A stretch of DNA of 64,000 nt from JAHWKI01 sp035513575 (GCA_035513575.1 DATKBW010000194.1:28453-92452); one strand, 5' to 3'. Numbered from the stretch's first letter, positions 42,020-51,506 are shown. Made by a program: numbers and translations. Notes: generated from the sequence alone by a model not told the origin.

Positions 42020-44236
42020 TCACAGGCGCGCCATGCGGTCGGGTACGTCCTGGAAGGACGGGTCGATGGCCAGGACCTGCTGATAGGCCTCCCGGGCCTT
42101 CTCGCGCTGGCCGAGCTCCTCGTGGCACTGGCCGAGGTGGTAGTACACGCCCAGCAGCTCCGCGCGGTCCTGATGCGGCACCTGGAGCGCCCGGGCGAAG
42201 ATCTTCAGGGCGACGGTGTACTGGCCCTTGAAGATGAAGCACTGCCCCAGCTCCTCGTAGACCTTCAGCCGCTCCTCCCCCCCGTTGAGGGCGGTCTGGA
42301 ACTCGGCGATGGCCTCGTCGATCAGACCCATCTCCTTGAAGGCCAGCCCGAGGTCGTAGTGATCGCCCGCATCCTCCGTCTCCCCCTGCTCGCTGACCCG
42401 TGCCTTGAACTGCGAGAGCATCGCCACGAACGCCGGATCCCCCGCCTCATCCTCGGCCGTCGCCCCGGCGCCGGCATCCTCCGGCTCGAAGTCTTCCGGC
42501 TGGATGTCGCGGAGGATCGCGTCCAGGTCGACATTCTCCCCGGCGGTTGCCGCCGCGGGATCGCCGAGCGCGGCCCGGGCCGCGGCGTTCTCCGGATCCA
42601 GGTCCAGGACCCGCTCGAACATGGCCTGCGCCTTCGTGTCGGCCCCGGCACGCCGGTGCGCCGCGCCCAGGTCCAGGTAGGACCGGACCAGGAGCTCCGC
42701 ATCCCCGCTCCGGCCCGCGAAGTCCACGCGGTGCTGGAGGGCCGCGAGGTCGTCCGGATCGGTCCGGATGATCTCGTTCACGATCGTCACCGCCTGCCGG
42801 AAGACTTCGGGCGACGCCTCCGCCCCGGACAGGAGGCTTATCTCCCGCAGCGCGTCCCCGCCCAGCCCCCGGCTGACGAGCTCCCGGGCCCGCGCGAGGA
42901 TCGCGTCCGTGTCGAGGGCCAGCGGCTCGGCCTCCATACCCGGGGCGGCCTCGGACAACCCCAGCGTGAAATCCAGCGTGCCGAGGTCCAGGGGACCGCC
43001 CCCGGGCTCGCTGGCCGCGACGGGCTCGGGCTCCTCGAGGTCGTCCAGCTCCGCCAGCTCCTCCAGCGGCTCCAGCGCCTCGGGCTCCTCGAAGTCCTCC
43101 AGCCCTTCCGGGCCTTCGAGGTCCTCCAGGGCGGCGAGGTCCTCCAGCTCCGCCAGCTCCTCCGGCTCCTCCGCCTCCTCCGGCGTTTCGACGCCGAGGA
43201 ACGGGAGCGGGTCCGACTCCTCGTCCATGAGGGGGAGCGGCTCGGCGTCCTCCACCGATTGGCCGGCGCCGGCTTCCTCCTCGCCGTCCTGGTCGAGGTC
43301 CAGGGTCTCGAACGTCTCGAGACCGCCCAGGGAGTCGTCGTCCTCCAGGTCCTCCGGGCTGGCCTCCGGAGCCCGCTCCCCGTAGGAGACCTCGAGCCCC
43401 GGCAGCTCGTCGGCGCCGATGTCCTCCTCGAAGTAGGCCGGGGCGGCCGGCGGTTCGAGCCCCTCCACATCGGCGAGGCGCGCGTCGTCGGCCGTGGGGC
43501 CGACCTCCTCCAGGGTGTCGAAGCCCGGCAGCTCGGTGTACCCGCCCGGCTCCTCGTCGTGGTCGTCGTCGGCCGGGCGGCGTCGGGCGCTGGGGCGGCG
43601 GGGCCCGGCGCTCTGATCCAGCGCGATGGACGGGTCGAGGGAGCGAGCGCGCCTGGCGGACCGCTCGGCGGCGTCCGTCTCCCCGCGCTCCATCCGCTCC
43701 TCGTGGGCCCGGGCGAACTGGACGGCCGCCTCCTCCTTGCGGCCCTGCGCGGACAGCTGCTGCGCGAGGAACTCCCGGACATCGGGGTCCGCGGAGTTCT
43801 CGACGAAGTCGCTGAGGCCGCTCAGCGCACCGGCCACGCGGCCCGCCTTCACTTCCCGCTCGGCGTACTCGAGGATCCACCGGCGGGCGTCGGTGACGAA
43901 GCCCTGGTCGGCGCAGAGTCGGCTCAGCTTGAGGTAGATCTCGGCCCGCTCCGGGCGGTGGCGGAGGGCCTTGTTGCAGAGCGCGATGGCGTTGTTGAAG
44001 AACCCCGCCTCGGCGTACTTGTCCGCCGCCTGCTCGTAGTAGGAGACGGCGGAATGTGTCTGGCCGAGCCGGAGGTACAGGTCGCCGATCCGGTTGAAGA
44101 GCCCGAGCTCCAGCTCGAGCTCACCCCGCCCCTCCTCGGCCGCGAGGACCTTCTGGTAGGCCTCGATCGCGGCCTGCCAGTTCTCGGCTTGCTCGTGCTT
44201 CCGAGCGCGGTCCTTGAGCTTGGCGATCGACGTCAT
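42020..44236 (-). CDS. Second acidic TPR protein
   Basis: This is a 738-residue protein of unknown function. The N-terminal ~200 residues are TPR-like (AIEAYQKVLAAEEGRGELEL, NRIGDLYLRLGQTHSAVSYY). A disordered, Glu/Asp/Leu-rich block of ~250 residues follows, then TPRs to the end (LGAAHRRAGADTKAQAMFER, HYDLGLAFKEMGLIDEAIAE, VYYHLGQCHEELGQREKARE). LPGFD, LPGLE and PLPFLG motifs in the acidic block recall the other TPR protein of the window. The ATG at 44236 has a GGGAGG site. It has its own promoter (44363-44391). Confidence 0.82.
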   Translation of the reverse strand: MTSIAKLKDRARKHEQAENWQAAIEAYQKVLAAEEGRGELELELGLFNRIGDLYLRLGQTHSAVSYYEQAADKYAEAGFFNNAIALCNKALRHRPERAEIYLKLSRLCADQGFVTDARRWILEYAEREVKAGRVAGALSGLSDFVENSADPDVREFLAQQLSAQGRKEEAAVQFARAHEERMERGETDAAERSARRARSLDPSIALDQSAGPRRPSARRRPADDDHDEEPGGYTELPGFDTLEEVGPTADDARLADVEGLEPPAAPAYFEEDIGADELPGLEVSYGERAPEASPEDLEDDDSLGGLETFETLDLDQDGEEEAGAGQSVEDAEPLPLMDEESDPLPFLGVETPEEAEEPEELAELEDLAALEDLEGPEGLEDFEEPEALEPLEELAELDDLEEPEPVAASEPGGGPLDLGTLDFTLGLSEAAPGMEAEPLALDTDAILARARELVSRGLGGDALREISLLSGAEASPEVFRQAVTIVNEIIRTDPDDLAALQHRVDFAGRSGDAELLVRSYLDLGAAHRRAGADTKAQAMFERVLDLDPENAAARAALGDPAAATAGENVDLDAILRDIQPEDFEPEDAGAGATAEDEAGDPAFVAMLSQFKARVSEQGETEDAGDHYDLGLAFKEMGLIDEAIAEFQTALNGGEERLKVYEELGQCFIFKGQYTVALKIFARALQVPHQDRAELLGVYYHLGQCHEELGQREKAREAYQQVLAIDPSFQDVPDRMARL

Positions 44237-44362
44237 GCCCTCCCGATGGAGCGGTGCGCCCAGCAGGGCGCGAGGTCTGCGACATTCCAACCCCCCACGA
44301 CCAAATCCCGGCCCTCGCTGGAAGTGGAAACCGGATCGAGGAGCCGGGCGATCATGGCTCGG

Positions 44363-44391
44363 AAGATACGCCTGAGGTTCATGTGGAACAA
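44363..44391 (-). promoter_or_regulatory. Promoter of the second acidic TPR gene
   Basis: On the minus strand TTGTTC (44391-44386) and TATCTT (44368-44363) are separated by 17 bp. The -35 box begins only a few bases past the hutI stop at 44396. The predicted leader to the ATG at 44236 is ~120 bases, with nothing recognisable in it. Confidence 0.65.
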
Positions 44392-44395
44392 GCGC

Positions 44396-45604
44396 TCACG
44401 CCACCTCCCGGCCGCCCTTCCAGACGCGCCGCGCGAGAGGGATTCCGTAGCGGTACGGTATCTCGCGGTGGTCGGCGGCGTCCCAGAGCACCAGGTCGGC
44501 GGGGGCGCCGGGGACCAGGGTCCCGCGGCCGTCCTCGAGCCGGAGCGCCCGCGCGCCGCCGCGGGTGGCCGCGACCAGGGCCTCGAGCGGGTCCAGCCCC
44601 ATCTGCGAGCACGCGATGGTGAGGACGAGCGGGAGGCTGGGGGAGGGCGAGGAGCCGGGGTTGAAGTCCGTCGCCAGCGCCACCGTGGCCCCCGCGTCCA
44701 GGAGCCGGCGTGCCGGGGCGTAGGCCTTCCGGCCGAGGAAGAAGAGGGTGGCGGGGAGCAGGGTGGCCACGGTCCCGGAGGCGGCGAGGGCGGCGATCCC
44801 GGCGTCGCTGATGGCGCCCAGGTGGTCCGCGGACGCGGCCCCGAGGCCGGCGGCCAGCTCCGCCCCGCCGGACGGCTCCAGCTCGTCCGCGTGGAGCCTG
44901 GGGATCAGCCCGTGGGCGGCGCCCGCCTCGAGGATCCGCCGGGACTGCCGCGCATCGAACACGCCCGGCTCCATGAAGACGTCGCAGAAGCGCGCGAGCC
45001 CCGCCTCCGCCACGGCGGGGATCATCTCCTCGACGACGAGATCGACGTAGGCGTCCGGGCGGTCGCGGTACTCGGGGGGTACTTCGTGGGCGCCGAGGAA
45101 CGTGGGGACCAGGTCCAGCGGGCCCTCGGCGTCCAGCGCGCGGACGACGCGGAGCATCTTCAGCTCGTCGGCGGTGGTGAGGCCGTAGCCGCTCTTGACC
45201 TCCACGGTGGTGGTGCCGAGGGCGAGGAGGTGCCCGAGCCGCTCCCGGGTCAGCGCCACGAGCTCCTCCTCGGACCGCTCCCGCAGGTCGCGGACGGAGG
45301 CGTTGATCCCGCCGCCGCGGCGGGCGATCTCCATGTAGGGCACGCCGCGGGCGCGCAGCGCGTACTCGTCGGCGCGCCAGCGGCCGAAGACGGCGTGGGT
45401 GTGGGAGTCCACCAGGCCGGGCGTCAGCACGCCACCGGCGCAGTCCACCCGCCCGGCGTCCGGGTGGCGACGCGCCAGCTCCGCCTCCGGGCCCACCGCG
45501 ACGATCCGGCCGCCGTCGACCACCACGGCACCGTCCTTCACCACGCCGTCCGGATCGGCGGCCTCGCAGGGGACGACTTCCGACGCGTTGCCGAAGAGGA
45601 TCAC
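44396..45604 (-). CDS. hutI: Imidazolonepropionase
   Basis: HutI opens the ring of 4-imidazolone-5-propanoate in histidine degradation. The 402-residue amidohydrolase has the metal-binding LVDSHTHAVFGRWRADEY, the KSGYGLTTADELKMLRV stretch, HADELEPSGGAELA and ALATDFNPGSSPS. The GTG at 45604 is the only start in front of MILFGNASEV. It overlaps the stop of a five-codon minicistron. The pair hutH-hutI lacks hutU, which must be encoded elsewhere. Confidence 0.95.
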   Translation of the reverse strand: MILFGNASEVVPCEAADPDGVVKDGAVVVDGGRIVAVGPEAELARRHPDAGRVDCAGGVLTPGLVDSHTHAVFGRWRADEYALRARGVPYMEIARRGGGINASVRDLRERSEEELVALTRERLGHLLALGTTTVEVKSGYGLTTADELKMLRVVRALDAEGPLDLVPTFLGAHEVPPEYRDRPDAYVDLVVEEMIPAVAEAGLARFCDVFMEPGVFDARQSRRILEAGAAHGLIPRLHADELEPSGGAELAAGLGAASADHLGAISDAGIAALAASGTVATLLPATLFFLGRKAYAPARRLLDAGATVALATDFNPGSSPSPSLPLVLTIACSQMGLDPLEALVAATRGGARALRLEDGRGTLVPGAPADLVLWDAADHREIPYRYGIPLARRVWKGGREVA

Positions 45605-45618
45605 CGGGGTGCCCCCAT
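45601..45618 (-). other. Five-codon minicistron between hutH and hutI
   Basis: The bases between the two hut genes read ATG GGG GCA CCC CGG TGA. Its ATG shares a base with the hutH stop (TGATG). Its stop overlaps the hutI GTG start (GTGA). A ribosome finishing hutH could re-initiate here and pass straight to hutI. Whether it is translated is unknown. Confidence 0.4.
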
Positions 45619-47165
45619 CACGGAGCCGTGGGCCGTGTTCCGTCCACGTTCCCCTGCCACAGCGCTGCCAGCGCGCCGCTCCGGACCAGCGCCTCGACGG
45701 CCGCGATGTCCGGGCCGAGCACGCGGTCGCGCTGGAGGGGCGCCACGCGCTCCCGGACCAGCGTCCAGGCCCGTTCCGCGCCGCGCCCCGGGCGGAGCGG
45801 CCGGAGGAAGTCGAGCCCCTGCGCGGCGGCGAGGACCTCGAGGGCCAGCACGGTCTCGAGGAGGCGCACCGCATCCCGTGCCTTCAGCGCGGCGGCCATC
45901 CCCATGGAGACGTGGTCTTCCTTGTTGGCGTCGGTGGGGATCGTGTCCGTGGAGGCCGGCGCGGCCCTGAGCTTCAGCTCGCTCACGAGGCTGGCGGCCA
46001 CGATCTGCGCCATCATGAACCCGGAGCTGGTCCCCGGCTCGGGCGTGAGGAACGCGGGGAGCCCGGAGACCGCCGGGTCCACCAGGCGGGCGAGCCGGCG
46101 CTCGCTGATGGCGCCCAGGTCGGCGCAGGCGATGGCCAGGAGGTCCAGGACCTGGGCGATCGGCTGGCCGTGGAAGTTGCCCCCGCTCAGGATGCGCCCG
46201 GACTCCGGGAAGATCAGCGGGTTGTCCGTGGCGCTGTTCGCCTCCACCTCCAGGACGCCCCGGATGTAGCGGAAGGCCTGGCGGGCGGCGCCGTGGACCT
46301 GGGGCATGCAGCGCAGGGAGTAGGCATCCTGGACGCGGGGATCGTTCTCCCGGTGGGACTCCCGGATCTCCGAATCGCGGAGCAGCGCCCGGAGCCGGCC
46401 CGCGCTCTCCGCCTGCCCCGGCTGCGGCCGGGCGCGCTGGATCTCGTCGTCGAAGGCGTCCGGTGTGCCGCGGAGGGCTTCCAGGCTCATGGCCCCGGCC
46501 ACTTCCGCCGTCTCCACCGCCCGCTCCGCCGCCAGGAGGGCCAGGGCGCCCACGCCCGTCATGGCCTGGGTGCCGTTGTTCAGCGCCAGCCCCTCCTTGG
46601 CCAGCAGGCGCACCGGCTCCAGCCCCGCCCGCTCCAGCGCCGCACCGCCCGGCATCCGCTCCCCCGCCACCACGGCCTCCCCCTCGCCCATGAGCACGAG
46701 CGCGATATGGGAGAGCGGGGCCAGGTCGCCGGACGCGCCGACGCTCCCCCGGGCCGGTACGACCGGGTGGACGCGCCGGTTCAGCATGCCCAGCAGCAGC
46801 TCGACGATCTCCGGCCGCACCCCGGAATACCCGAGGGCCAGGACGTTCGCCCGGAGCAGCATGATGGCCCGGACCTCCGCCTCGGGGAGCGGCTCCCCCA
46901 CCCCGGCCGCATGGCTGCGGATCAGGTTCTCCTGGAGCTCCTCGATCCGGTCCGGCGGGATGACCACCTCGGCGAGGGCGCCGAAGCCGGTGTTGAGGCC
47001 GTAGACGACGCGCCCCTCGCGGATCGCCGCGTCCACCATCTCCCGGGCCGCCGCGATGGCCCGGCGGGCGCGGTCGGAGAGGACGAGCGCGGGGGCATCC
47101 GCCGCGGCCACCCGCTCGATCTCCTCGAGCGTCAGCCGGTCCCCGTGGATCTCGATGGGGTTCAT
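45618..47165 (-). CDS. hutH: Histidine ammonia-lyase
   Basis: HutH deaminates histidine to urocanate. The 515-residue enzyme forms its MIO cofactor from A144-S145-G146 in GSVGASGDLAPLSH. YGLNTGFGAL, NGTQAMTGVGAL, QDAYSLRC and the C-terminal helices are also typical. The ATG at 47165 has no ribosome-binding site; a -10 box (TATCTT) sits 9 bp upstream, so the mRNA is probably leaderless. It is transcribed with hutI. Confidence 0.96.
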   Translation of the reverse strand: MNPIEIHGDRLTLEEIERVAAADAPALVLSDRARRAIAAAREMVDAAIREGRVVYGLNTGFGALAEVVIPPDRIEELQENLIRSHAAGVGEPLPEAEVRAIMLLRANVLALGYSGVRPEIVELLLGMLNRRVHPVVPARGSVGASGDLAPLSHIALVLMGEGEAVVAGERMPGGAALERAGLEPVRLLAKEGLALNNGTQAMTGVGALALLAAERAVETAEVAGAMSLEALRGTPDAFDDEIQRARPQPGQAESAGRLRALLRDSEIRESHRENDPRVQDAYSLRCMPQVHGAARQAFRYIRGVLEVEANSATDNPLIFPESGRILSGGNFHGQPIAQVLDLLAIACADLGAISERRLARLVDPAVSGLPAFLTPEPGTSSGFMMAQIVAASLVSELKLRAAPASTDTIPTDANKEDHVSMGMAAALKARDAVRLLETVLALEVLAAAQGLDFLRPLRPGRGAERAWTLVRERVAPLQRDRVLGPDIAAVEALVRSGALAALWQGNVDGTRPTAP

Positions 47166-47174
47166 AGGGGCGGC

Positions 47175-47203
47175 AAGATAGGGATCCCGCCCCCGCGCGT
47201 CAC
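47175..47203 (-). promoter_or_regulatory. Promoter of hutHI (probably leaderless)
   Basis: TATCTT (47180-47175) lies 9 bp from the hutH ATG. A weak -35 GTGACG (47203-47198) is 17 bp upstream and overlaps the lptD stop. Transcription would begin within about three bases of the start codon. Confidence 0.5.
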
Positions 47204-50190
47204 CGGCCGTCTTCCCGGAGCCCGCTCTGGCTCGGGTCCGTGCGCTGGTCGTAATCCAGCTTCAGGTCGGGGTTGTCCAGGAGGTTGACCCGGAAGGAGA
47301 AGGCGAAGTTGCCGTTCTGGGCCTTGATGAAGTCGAAGTTGGCCTGCCACCGGTGCAGGTCCCGGCTCAGCGTCAGCATGTGGTCGCTGAACTCCCCCTC
47401 CGTGAAGGAGTAGCCGGTGCTCCAGCGCACGCTCCAGTGCTCCGTCGGCCGGAAGGAGAAGTTGCCCGTCATCATCTGGTTGTCCCGCGTCCGTACCTCG
47501 CCGGGGCGGCTGCGGACGAGGGAGTAGCTCAGGCTGGCGTTCCACCCGCCGATGCCGCTCCGGAGCCGCTGCCCCACGGGCTGGCGGCCGTTCACGATGG
47601 CGCCCACACCGCCGGCGTCGCGGCTCGGGTCCGCGTCGGCGCCCACGCGCCCCTCGAGGGAGCCGTCCGGCCCCTCCTCCTGCCCGTCCGGGAACCCCTC
47701 CGCCGCGGTGTCCGCCACCGCCGGGCCGCCGCTCAACCCGAGCACGCGGAAGAGCCAGAAGTCGTCATCGATGGAGAAGCTGGCCCGGACCGACGTCAGG
47801 AACGGATCGAAGGTGCGGGGGGTCGGCGGCGTGCCGGGCAGGGAGATCCGGGGCCTCTCGGCCGGGTCCCCCTCCCGGAAGATGTCGTGGGTGGTGCTGA
47901 GCTGGAACCCGCGCAGGAGGTCCGACCGGATGGAATTGGAGACGAGGTCGCTCCCGGTCATGAATCCGCGCCCTTCCCGCTCCGCGGCCACGAAATCGTA
48001 GTCGAACCGCGTGCCCGTATTGAGGGACAGCAGGGTGATCTTCCGTCCCTGGGTCAGGCGACGCGGCTCCCCCCCCTCCCCGGCGGCCGTGTCCGCCGCG
48101 GCCCCGGCGGTGTCGCTGTCCGCGTACTTCGCCTCGAACGTCTGGTTGAAGCTCAGCGAGATCTGGTTCTGCTCGGTCAGGTTCTGGAGCCCGAAGACCG
48201 TGTCCTGGCGGCCCGTGAACGTCGGGGCGGGGGAATACGACCAGCTGAGGGAGGGCGAGATCTTGTGGCGGATGCGGCTGAACGGGCCGATCCCCGGCCA
48301 GAACCCGTACACGGACGTGTTCACGCCGGCGCCCACCGCGAACCGCACCGGCTCATCGAGGAAGTCCCCCGTGGTCAGGGAGTCCCGGAGCGAGCCGCCG
48401 CCCACGCTCACGCTGGGCGTCAGCGTGGTGCCGGTCCAGAGGTTCTGCTGGTAGGAGGCCTGGGCGCCCCACCTCAGCCGCTCCCTGCGGGCCTCCGGGA
48501 GCGCCGAGTCGGCCAGCACGCCCGCGGTGTCGCGCTGGGGCTTGAAGCCCAGCAGGTCATCGCTGAAGGAGGCGGTCTGGGAGATGGAAAACCGACCGAA
48601 GCCCAGGCGCTGGTTCATGCTCGCGGCGCGCGCCTCCGTGTCCCGGTTCGTCGCGCCCGGGAGCGTGTCGGGGACGTCGACCGTCGTGCGGCGCACGTCG
48701 CCGCTCCCGTTCCAGGTGAGCGACGAGGCGCCGTCCGCGGAGGTGAACAGCGTGAGGGGCGAGAGCGTGAGGGACACGGACGGCAGCTCGGTGGTGACCC
48801 GCTCCGTGCTGAGCTGCTGCGTCCGGCGGGCGCTCGTGTTGATGCTGCCCCAGTCGAAGCTCCGGGTACCGCCGCCGCCGAGGGTGATGTTCCGGTTCAG
48901 CTCCCGCGGGCTGAAGGAGTTCCGCTTCACGAAGTCCGTGGACGAGACGTAGCCCCCGTTGAGGGACAGCCGCGTGCGCTCGTCCGGCTGCCAGCTGTTG
49001 GACGTGTTGAGCGTCAGGTCCCTGCGCCCCGCCTCCCGCCAGTAGTTCGTGAGGGTCACGCCGCCATTCAGGAACTGGCGCAGCCACCGATAGCTGAACG
49101 CGCCGGTCACCGCCGACCAGTTCCCGCTGAACCACTCGTACGTGGCGCGGGCGCTCATGTAGTCGTTGAGCGCCCAGTAGAACCCGAGGTTCGAGATGTG
49201 GCGGTTGTAGCCGGACTGGTTCCGCACGATGTCGTTGGTGCCGAACTGCGGCATGAGCAGCCCGCTCCGGCGATCCCGCTTCATGCTCTGCACCATCCAC
49301 GGCAGCCAGAACACCGGGACGTCCTCGAACCGCAGCGTCACGTCCCGGGCGATCATGACATCGTTCTCCCGCATCTTCAGCGACCGGGCCCGGAAGGTGT
49401 AGTGCGGCTCCGGCAGGTCGCAGGAGGTGAACTCCGTCTTCTCGCCGTACAGCTCGGTGTTCTCCCCGGCCGTCAGGAGGTAGACCCGGTTCTCCGCACC
49501 CCGCACGTACCACGTGGCGCCCTGCGTGAACGTCGTTCGGGCCCCCTCGGCCATGCCGAGATCCCGCGCGATGTCGTAGCACACGCGCCAGCTCTCCACC
49601 GGCTCCTGCTCCCCCTCCAGGACGGGGTTGCCGTACCCGCACACGACGCCCGTCTGGCCGCTGTAGACGAGGAGCGAGTCGGAGCTCAGCGCGTTCCGCC
49701 CCCGGCCCACTCGGGACCGGCCGCTGAGCCGGAGCCGGTCGTCACCGGCCTCGAACACCGCGCCTTCCGCCTGGTACTCCGTGACCTCGTAGCCCTCGAG
49801 CGTCCGGAGCAGCGCCAGGATCGAGTCCTCCCGCAGCGGCCTCTCGGGCCCCCGGACCGGGTCCCCGACGACGATCTGCCGGCGCGGCAGGTCAGGAGGC
49901 CCCGGGGGGCCGGCGAGGGAGTCGGCGGCCAGGGAGTCGGCGGCGAGGGAGTCGGCGGCGGTGTCGGGCTGGACGGGGCTCGTGGGCAGCGCGCGCAGGC
50001 GGCGGAGGGCGCGCTCGCGGGGGGAGAGCGTGTCCGCGGCCGCGGAATCGACCCGGACCGTATCCTGCTGGGCCGCCGCGGGTGCGGTCGCCAGGAGCGG
50101 GGCCAGGAGGAGGACGCACGCCGCCCACCCCGCCCGCCCGGCGGCCCCGCCCACGGCGCTCGCCCCGCTCCGGATCAGACTCCCGCCCAC
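47200..50190 (-). CDS. lptD: LPS-assembly protein LptD (putative OM type)
   Basis: LptD inserts lipopolysaccharide into the outer leaflet. The 996-residue protein has a signal peptide (AACVLLLAPLLATAPAAAQQ), a Pro/Asp/Ala-rich segment and an OstA-like jellyroll region (YQAEGAVFEAGDDRLRLSGR ... NTELYGEKTEF). A large C-terminal barrel with many aromatic-ended strands follows. Such divergent LptDs occur in Bacteroidota and Gemmatimonadota. Cysteines at CGYG, RVCYD and TSCDLPE might form disulfides. The GTG at 50190 has an AAGGAGGAGGAG site and overlaps tatC by 16 bp. No lptE is adjacent. Confidence 0.88.
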   Translation of the reverse strand: MGGSLIRSGASAVGGAAGRAGWAACVLLLAPLLATAPAAAQQDTVRVDSAAADTLSPRERALRRLRALPTSPVQPDTAADSLAADSLAADSLAGPPGPPDLPRRQIVVGDPVRGPERPLREDSILALLRTLEGYEVTEYQAEGAVFEAGDDRLRLSGRSRVGRGRNALSSDSLLVYSGQTGVVCGYGNPVLEGEQEPVESWRVCYDIARDLGMAEGARTTFTQGATWYVRGAENRVYLLTAGENTELYGEKTEFTSCDLPEPHYTFRARSLKMRENDVMIARDVTLRFEDVPVFWLPWMVQSMKRDRRSGLLMPQFGTNDIVRNQSGYNRHISNLGFYWALNDYMSARATYEWFSGNWSAVTGAFSYRWLRQFLNGGVTLTNYWREAGRRDLTLNTSNSWQPDERTRLSLNGGYVSSTDFVKRNSFSPRELNRNITLGGGGTRSFDWGSINTSARRTQQLSTERVTTELPSVSLTLSPLTLFTSADGASSLTWNGSGDVRRTTVDVPDTLPGATNRDTEARAASMNQRLGFGRFSISQTASFSDDLLGFKPQRDTAGVLADSALPEARRERLRWGAQASYQQNLWTGTTLTPSVSVGGGSLRDSLTTGDFLDEPVRFAVGAGVNTSVYGFWPGIGPFSRIRHKISPSLSWSYSPAPTFTGRQDTVFGLQNLTEQNQISLSFNQTFEAKYADSDTAGAAADTAAGEGGEPRRLTQGRKITLLSLNTGTRFDYDFVAAEREGRGFMTGSDLVSNSIRSDLLRGFQLSTTHDIFREGDPAERPRISLPGTPPTPRTFDPFLTSVRASFSIDDDFWLFRVLGLSGGPAVADTAAEGFPDGQEEGPDGSLEGRVGADADPSRDAGGVGAIVNGRQPVGQRLRSGIGGWNASLSYSLVRSRPGEVRTRDNQMMTGNFSFRPTEHWSVRWSTGYSFTEGEFSDHMLTLSRDLHRWQANFDFIKAQNGNFAFSFRVNLLDNPDLKLDYDQRTDPSQSGLREDGR
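49915..49959. repeat. Three 15-bp tandem repeats inside lptD
   Basis: The unit gagggagtcggcggc is repeated three times with one changed base. It encodes three copies of a pentapeptide (ADSLA) in the linker behind the signal peptide. The repeat keeps the reading frame, so copy number changes would only lengthen the linker. Confidence 0.85.
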
Positions 50191-50939
50191 TGCTGCGGCT
50201 CCTCCTCCTTCTCCGCCCGTTCGGCCCGCGCCCTGCGGCGTTCCACGAGCCTGGCCAGCCCGATCCCGAGCTCGTAGAGGAGCAGCAGCGGGACCATCAT
50301 GAACACCGTGAGGATGACGGCGTCCCCCGGCGTGACCAGCGCGGCGACCACGGTGATGAGCACCACGGCCCAGCGGCGCCCCTTCGCCAGCATCTTCGCG
50401 TCCACGACGCCGAGGACTGCCAGCACCAGGAGTACCACCGGAAGCTCGAAGACGATCCCGAACACGAGCAGCGTGCGCACGACGATGCTCAGGTACGGGC
50501 CGATGACGATGGTCTGCTGGAGGCTCTCCGTCTGGAACCCGGCGGCGAAGTCGAACATCATGGGGAGGGCGACGAAATAGGACAGCGCCATCCCGCCGAT
50601 GAAGAGGAGGAGTCCCAGGTAGAGGGCGGGGACGATGGACCGCTTCTCCTCCTTCGTCAGCGCCGGGGCGAGGAACACCCAGATCTGGTAGACGACGATG
50701 GGGAGGGCGAGCAGGACCCCGACGACGAGCGTGAGCCGGAGGGTGATGAAGAAGGGGTCCATGGGGCTGAGGTAGCCGAGCTTGCCATCGCCCAGGAGCG
50801 GGCTGATGGGGCGGATCAGGAGCCCCAGCACGTCGAGCCGGGTGACGATGAACCACCCCGCCAGGGCGCCGACCGCGATGGCCAGCAGGCTCCAGATGAT
50901 GCGCCAGCGCAGCTCCTCGAGGTGGTCCAGGAAGGGCAT
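50175..50939 (-). CDS. tatC: Twin-arginine translocase subunit TatC
   Basis: TatC recognises twin-arginine signal peptides. The 254-residue protein has the N-terminal MPFLDHLEELRWRI, six membrane helices and the conserved SPMDPFFITLRLTLVVGVLL and FGIVFELPVVLLVL. It ends with a basic/acidic tail (RRRARAERAEKEEEPQQ). The ATG at 50939 follows the nrdR stop by 47 bp; the intervening bases have no better start. It pairs functionally with tatA at 40.4 kb. Confidence 0.95.
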   Translation of the reverse strand: MPFLDHLEELRWRIIWSLLAIAVGALAGWFIVTRLDVLGLLIRPISPLLGDGKLGYLSPMDPFFITLRLTLVVGVLLALPIVVYQIWVFLAPALTKEEKRSIVPALYLGLLLFIGGMALSYFVALPMMFDFAAGFQTESLQQTIVIGPYLSIVVRTLLVFGIVFELPVVLLVLAVLGVVDAKMLAKGRRWAVVLITVVAALVTPGDAVILTVFMMVPLLLLYELGIGLARLVERRRARAERAEKEEEPQQWAGV

Positions 50940-50986
50940 CTCGTCGGAGCCGCGGCTCCGCCGCCGGAAGAACTTCGGATTCTGAC

Positions 50987-51478
50987 TCAGAGGGGGAGCT
51001 CCGCCTGGTTCTTCTTCTGCGCGAGCCGGGCCCGGGCCTCGTTGAGGTCCTCCAGCTCCTCCACGAACTCGTCGATGTCCTGGAAGTTCCGGTACACCGA
51101 CGCGAACCGCACGTACGCCACGTAGTCGCGCTCCCGCAGCCGCGCCATCACCAGCTCGCCCAGCTCCCGGCTCGGGATCTGGTCCCGCCCGCTCAGCTCG
51201 TCCTCGATGGCGTCCACCATGGCCTCGATGTCCGCCTCCGGGACCGGCCGCTTCACGCACGGCAGACGGATCGACCGCAGCAGCTTCTCCCGGTCGAAGG
51301 GCTCCACCGTCCCGTCGCTCTTGATCACCTGCGCGGGCCGCTCCTCCACCACCTCGTACGTCGTGAACCGGCGGCCGCACCCCGTGCATTCCCGCCGGCG
51401 GCGGATGGCCCGGCCCTCCCGGCTGGTCCGGGAGTCCACCACCCGGTCCTCGGTCTCATGGCAGTAGGGACAACGCAT
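50987..51478 (-). CDS. nrdR: Transcriptional repressor NrdR
   Basis: NrdR represses ribonucleotide reductase genes when dATP is high. The 163-residue protein has the zinc ribbon CPYC (residues 3-6) with CTGCGRRFTTYE, then the ATP-cone (VIKSDGTVEPFDREKLLRSI), ending in YVRFASVYRNFQDIDEF. The ATG at 51478 lies just after a long intergenic hairpin. No nrd genes are in the window, so its targets lie elsewhere. Confidence 0.96.
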   Translation of the reverse strand: MRCPYCHETEDRVVDSRTSREGRAIRRRRECTGCGRRFTTYEVVEERPAQVIKSDGTVEPFDREKLLRSIRLPCVKRPVPEADIEAMVDAIEDELSGRDQIPSRELGELVMARLRERDYVAYVRFASVYRNFQDIDEFVEELEDLNEARARLAQKKNQAELPL

Positions 51479-51506
51479 TCTCCCGCCCCCTGGCCTTCAA
51501 GACGGA

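Noticed and set aside
41891..45970. Very long plus-strand open frame opposite the polyprenyl synthase, TPR, hutI and hutH genes.
   Set aside because: It reads as Arg/Glu/Val-rich mirror sequence of well-recognised minus-strand genes and has no family motifs. GC-rich DNA commonly keeps such antisense frames open.
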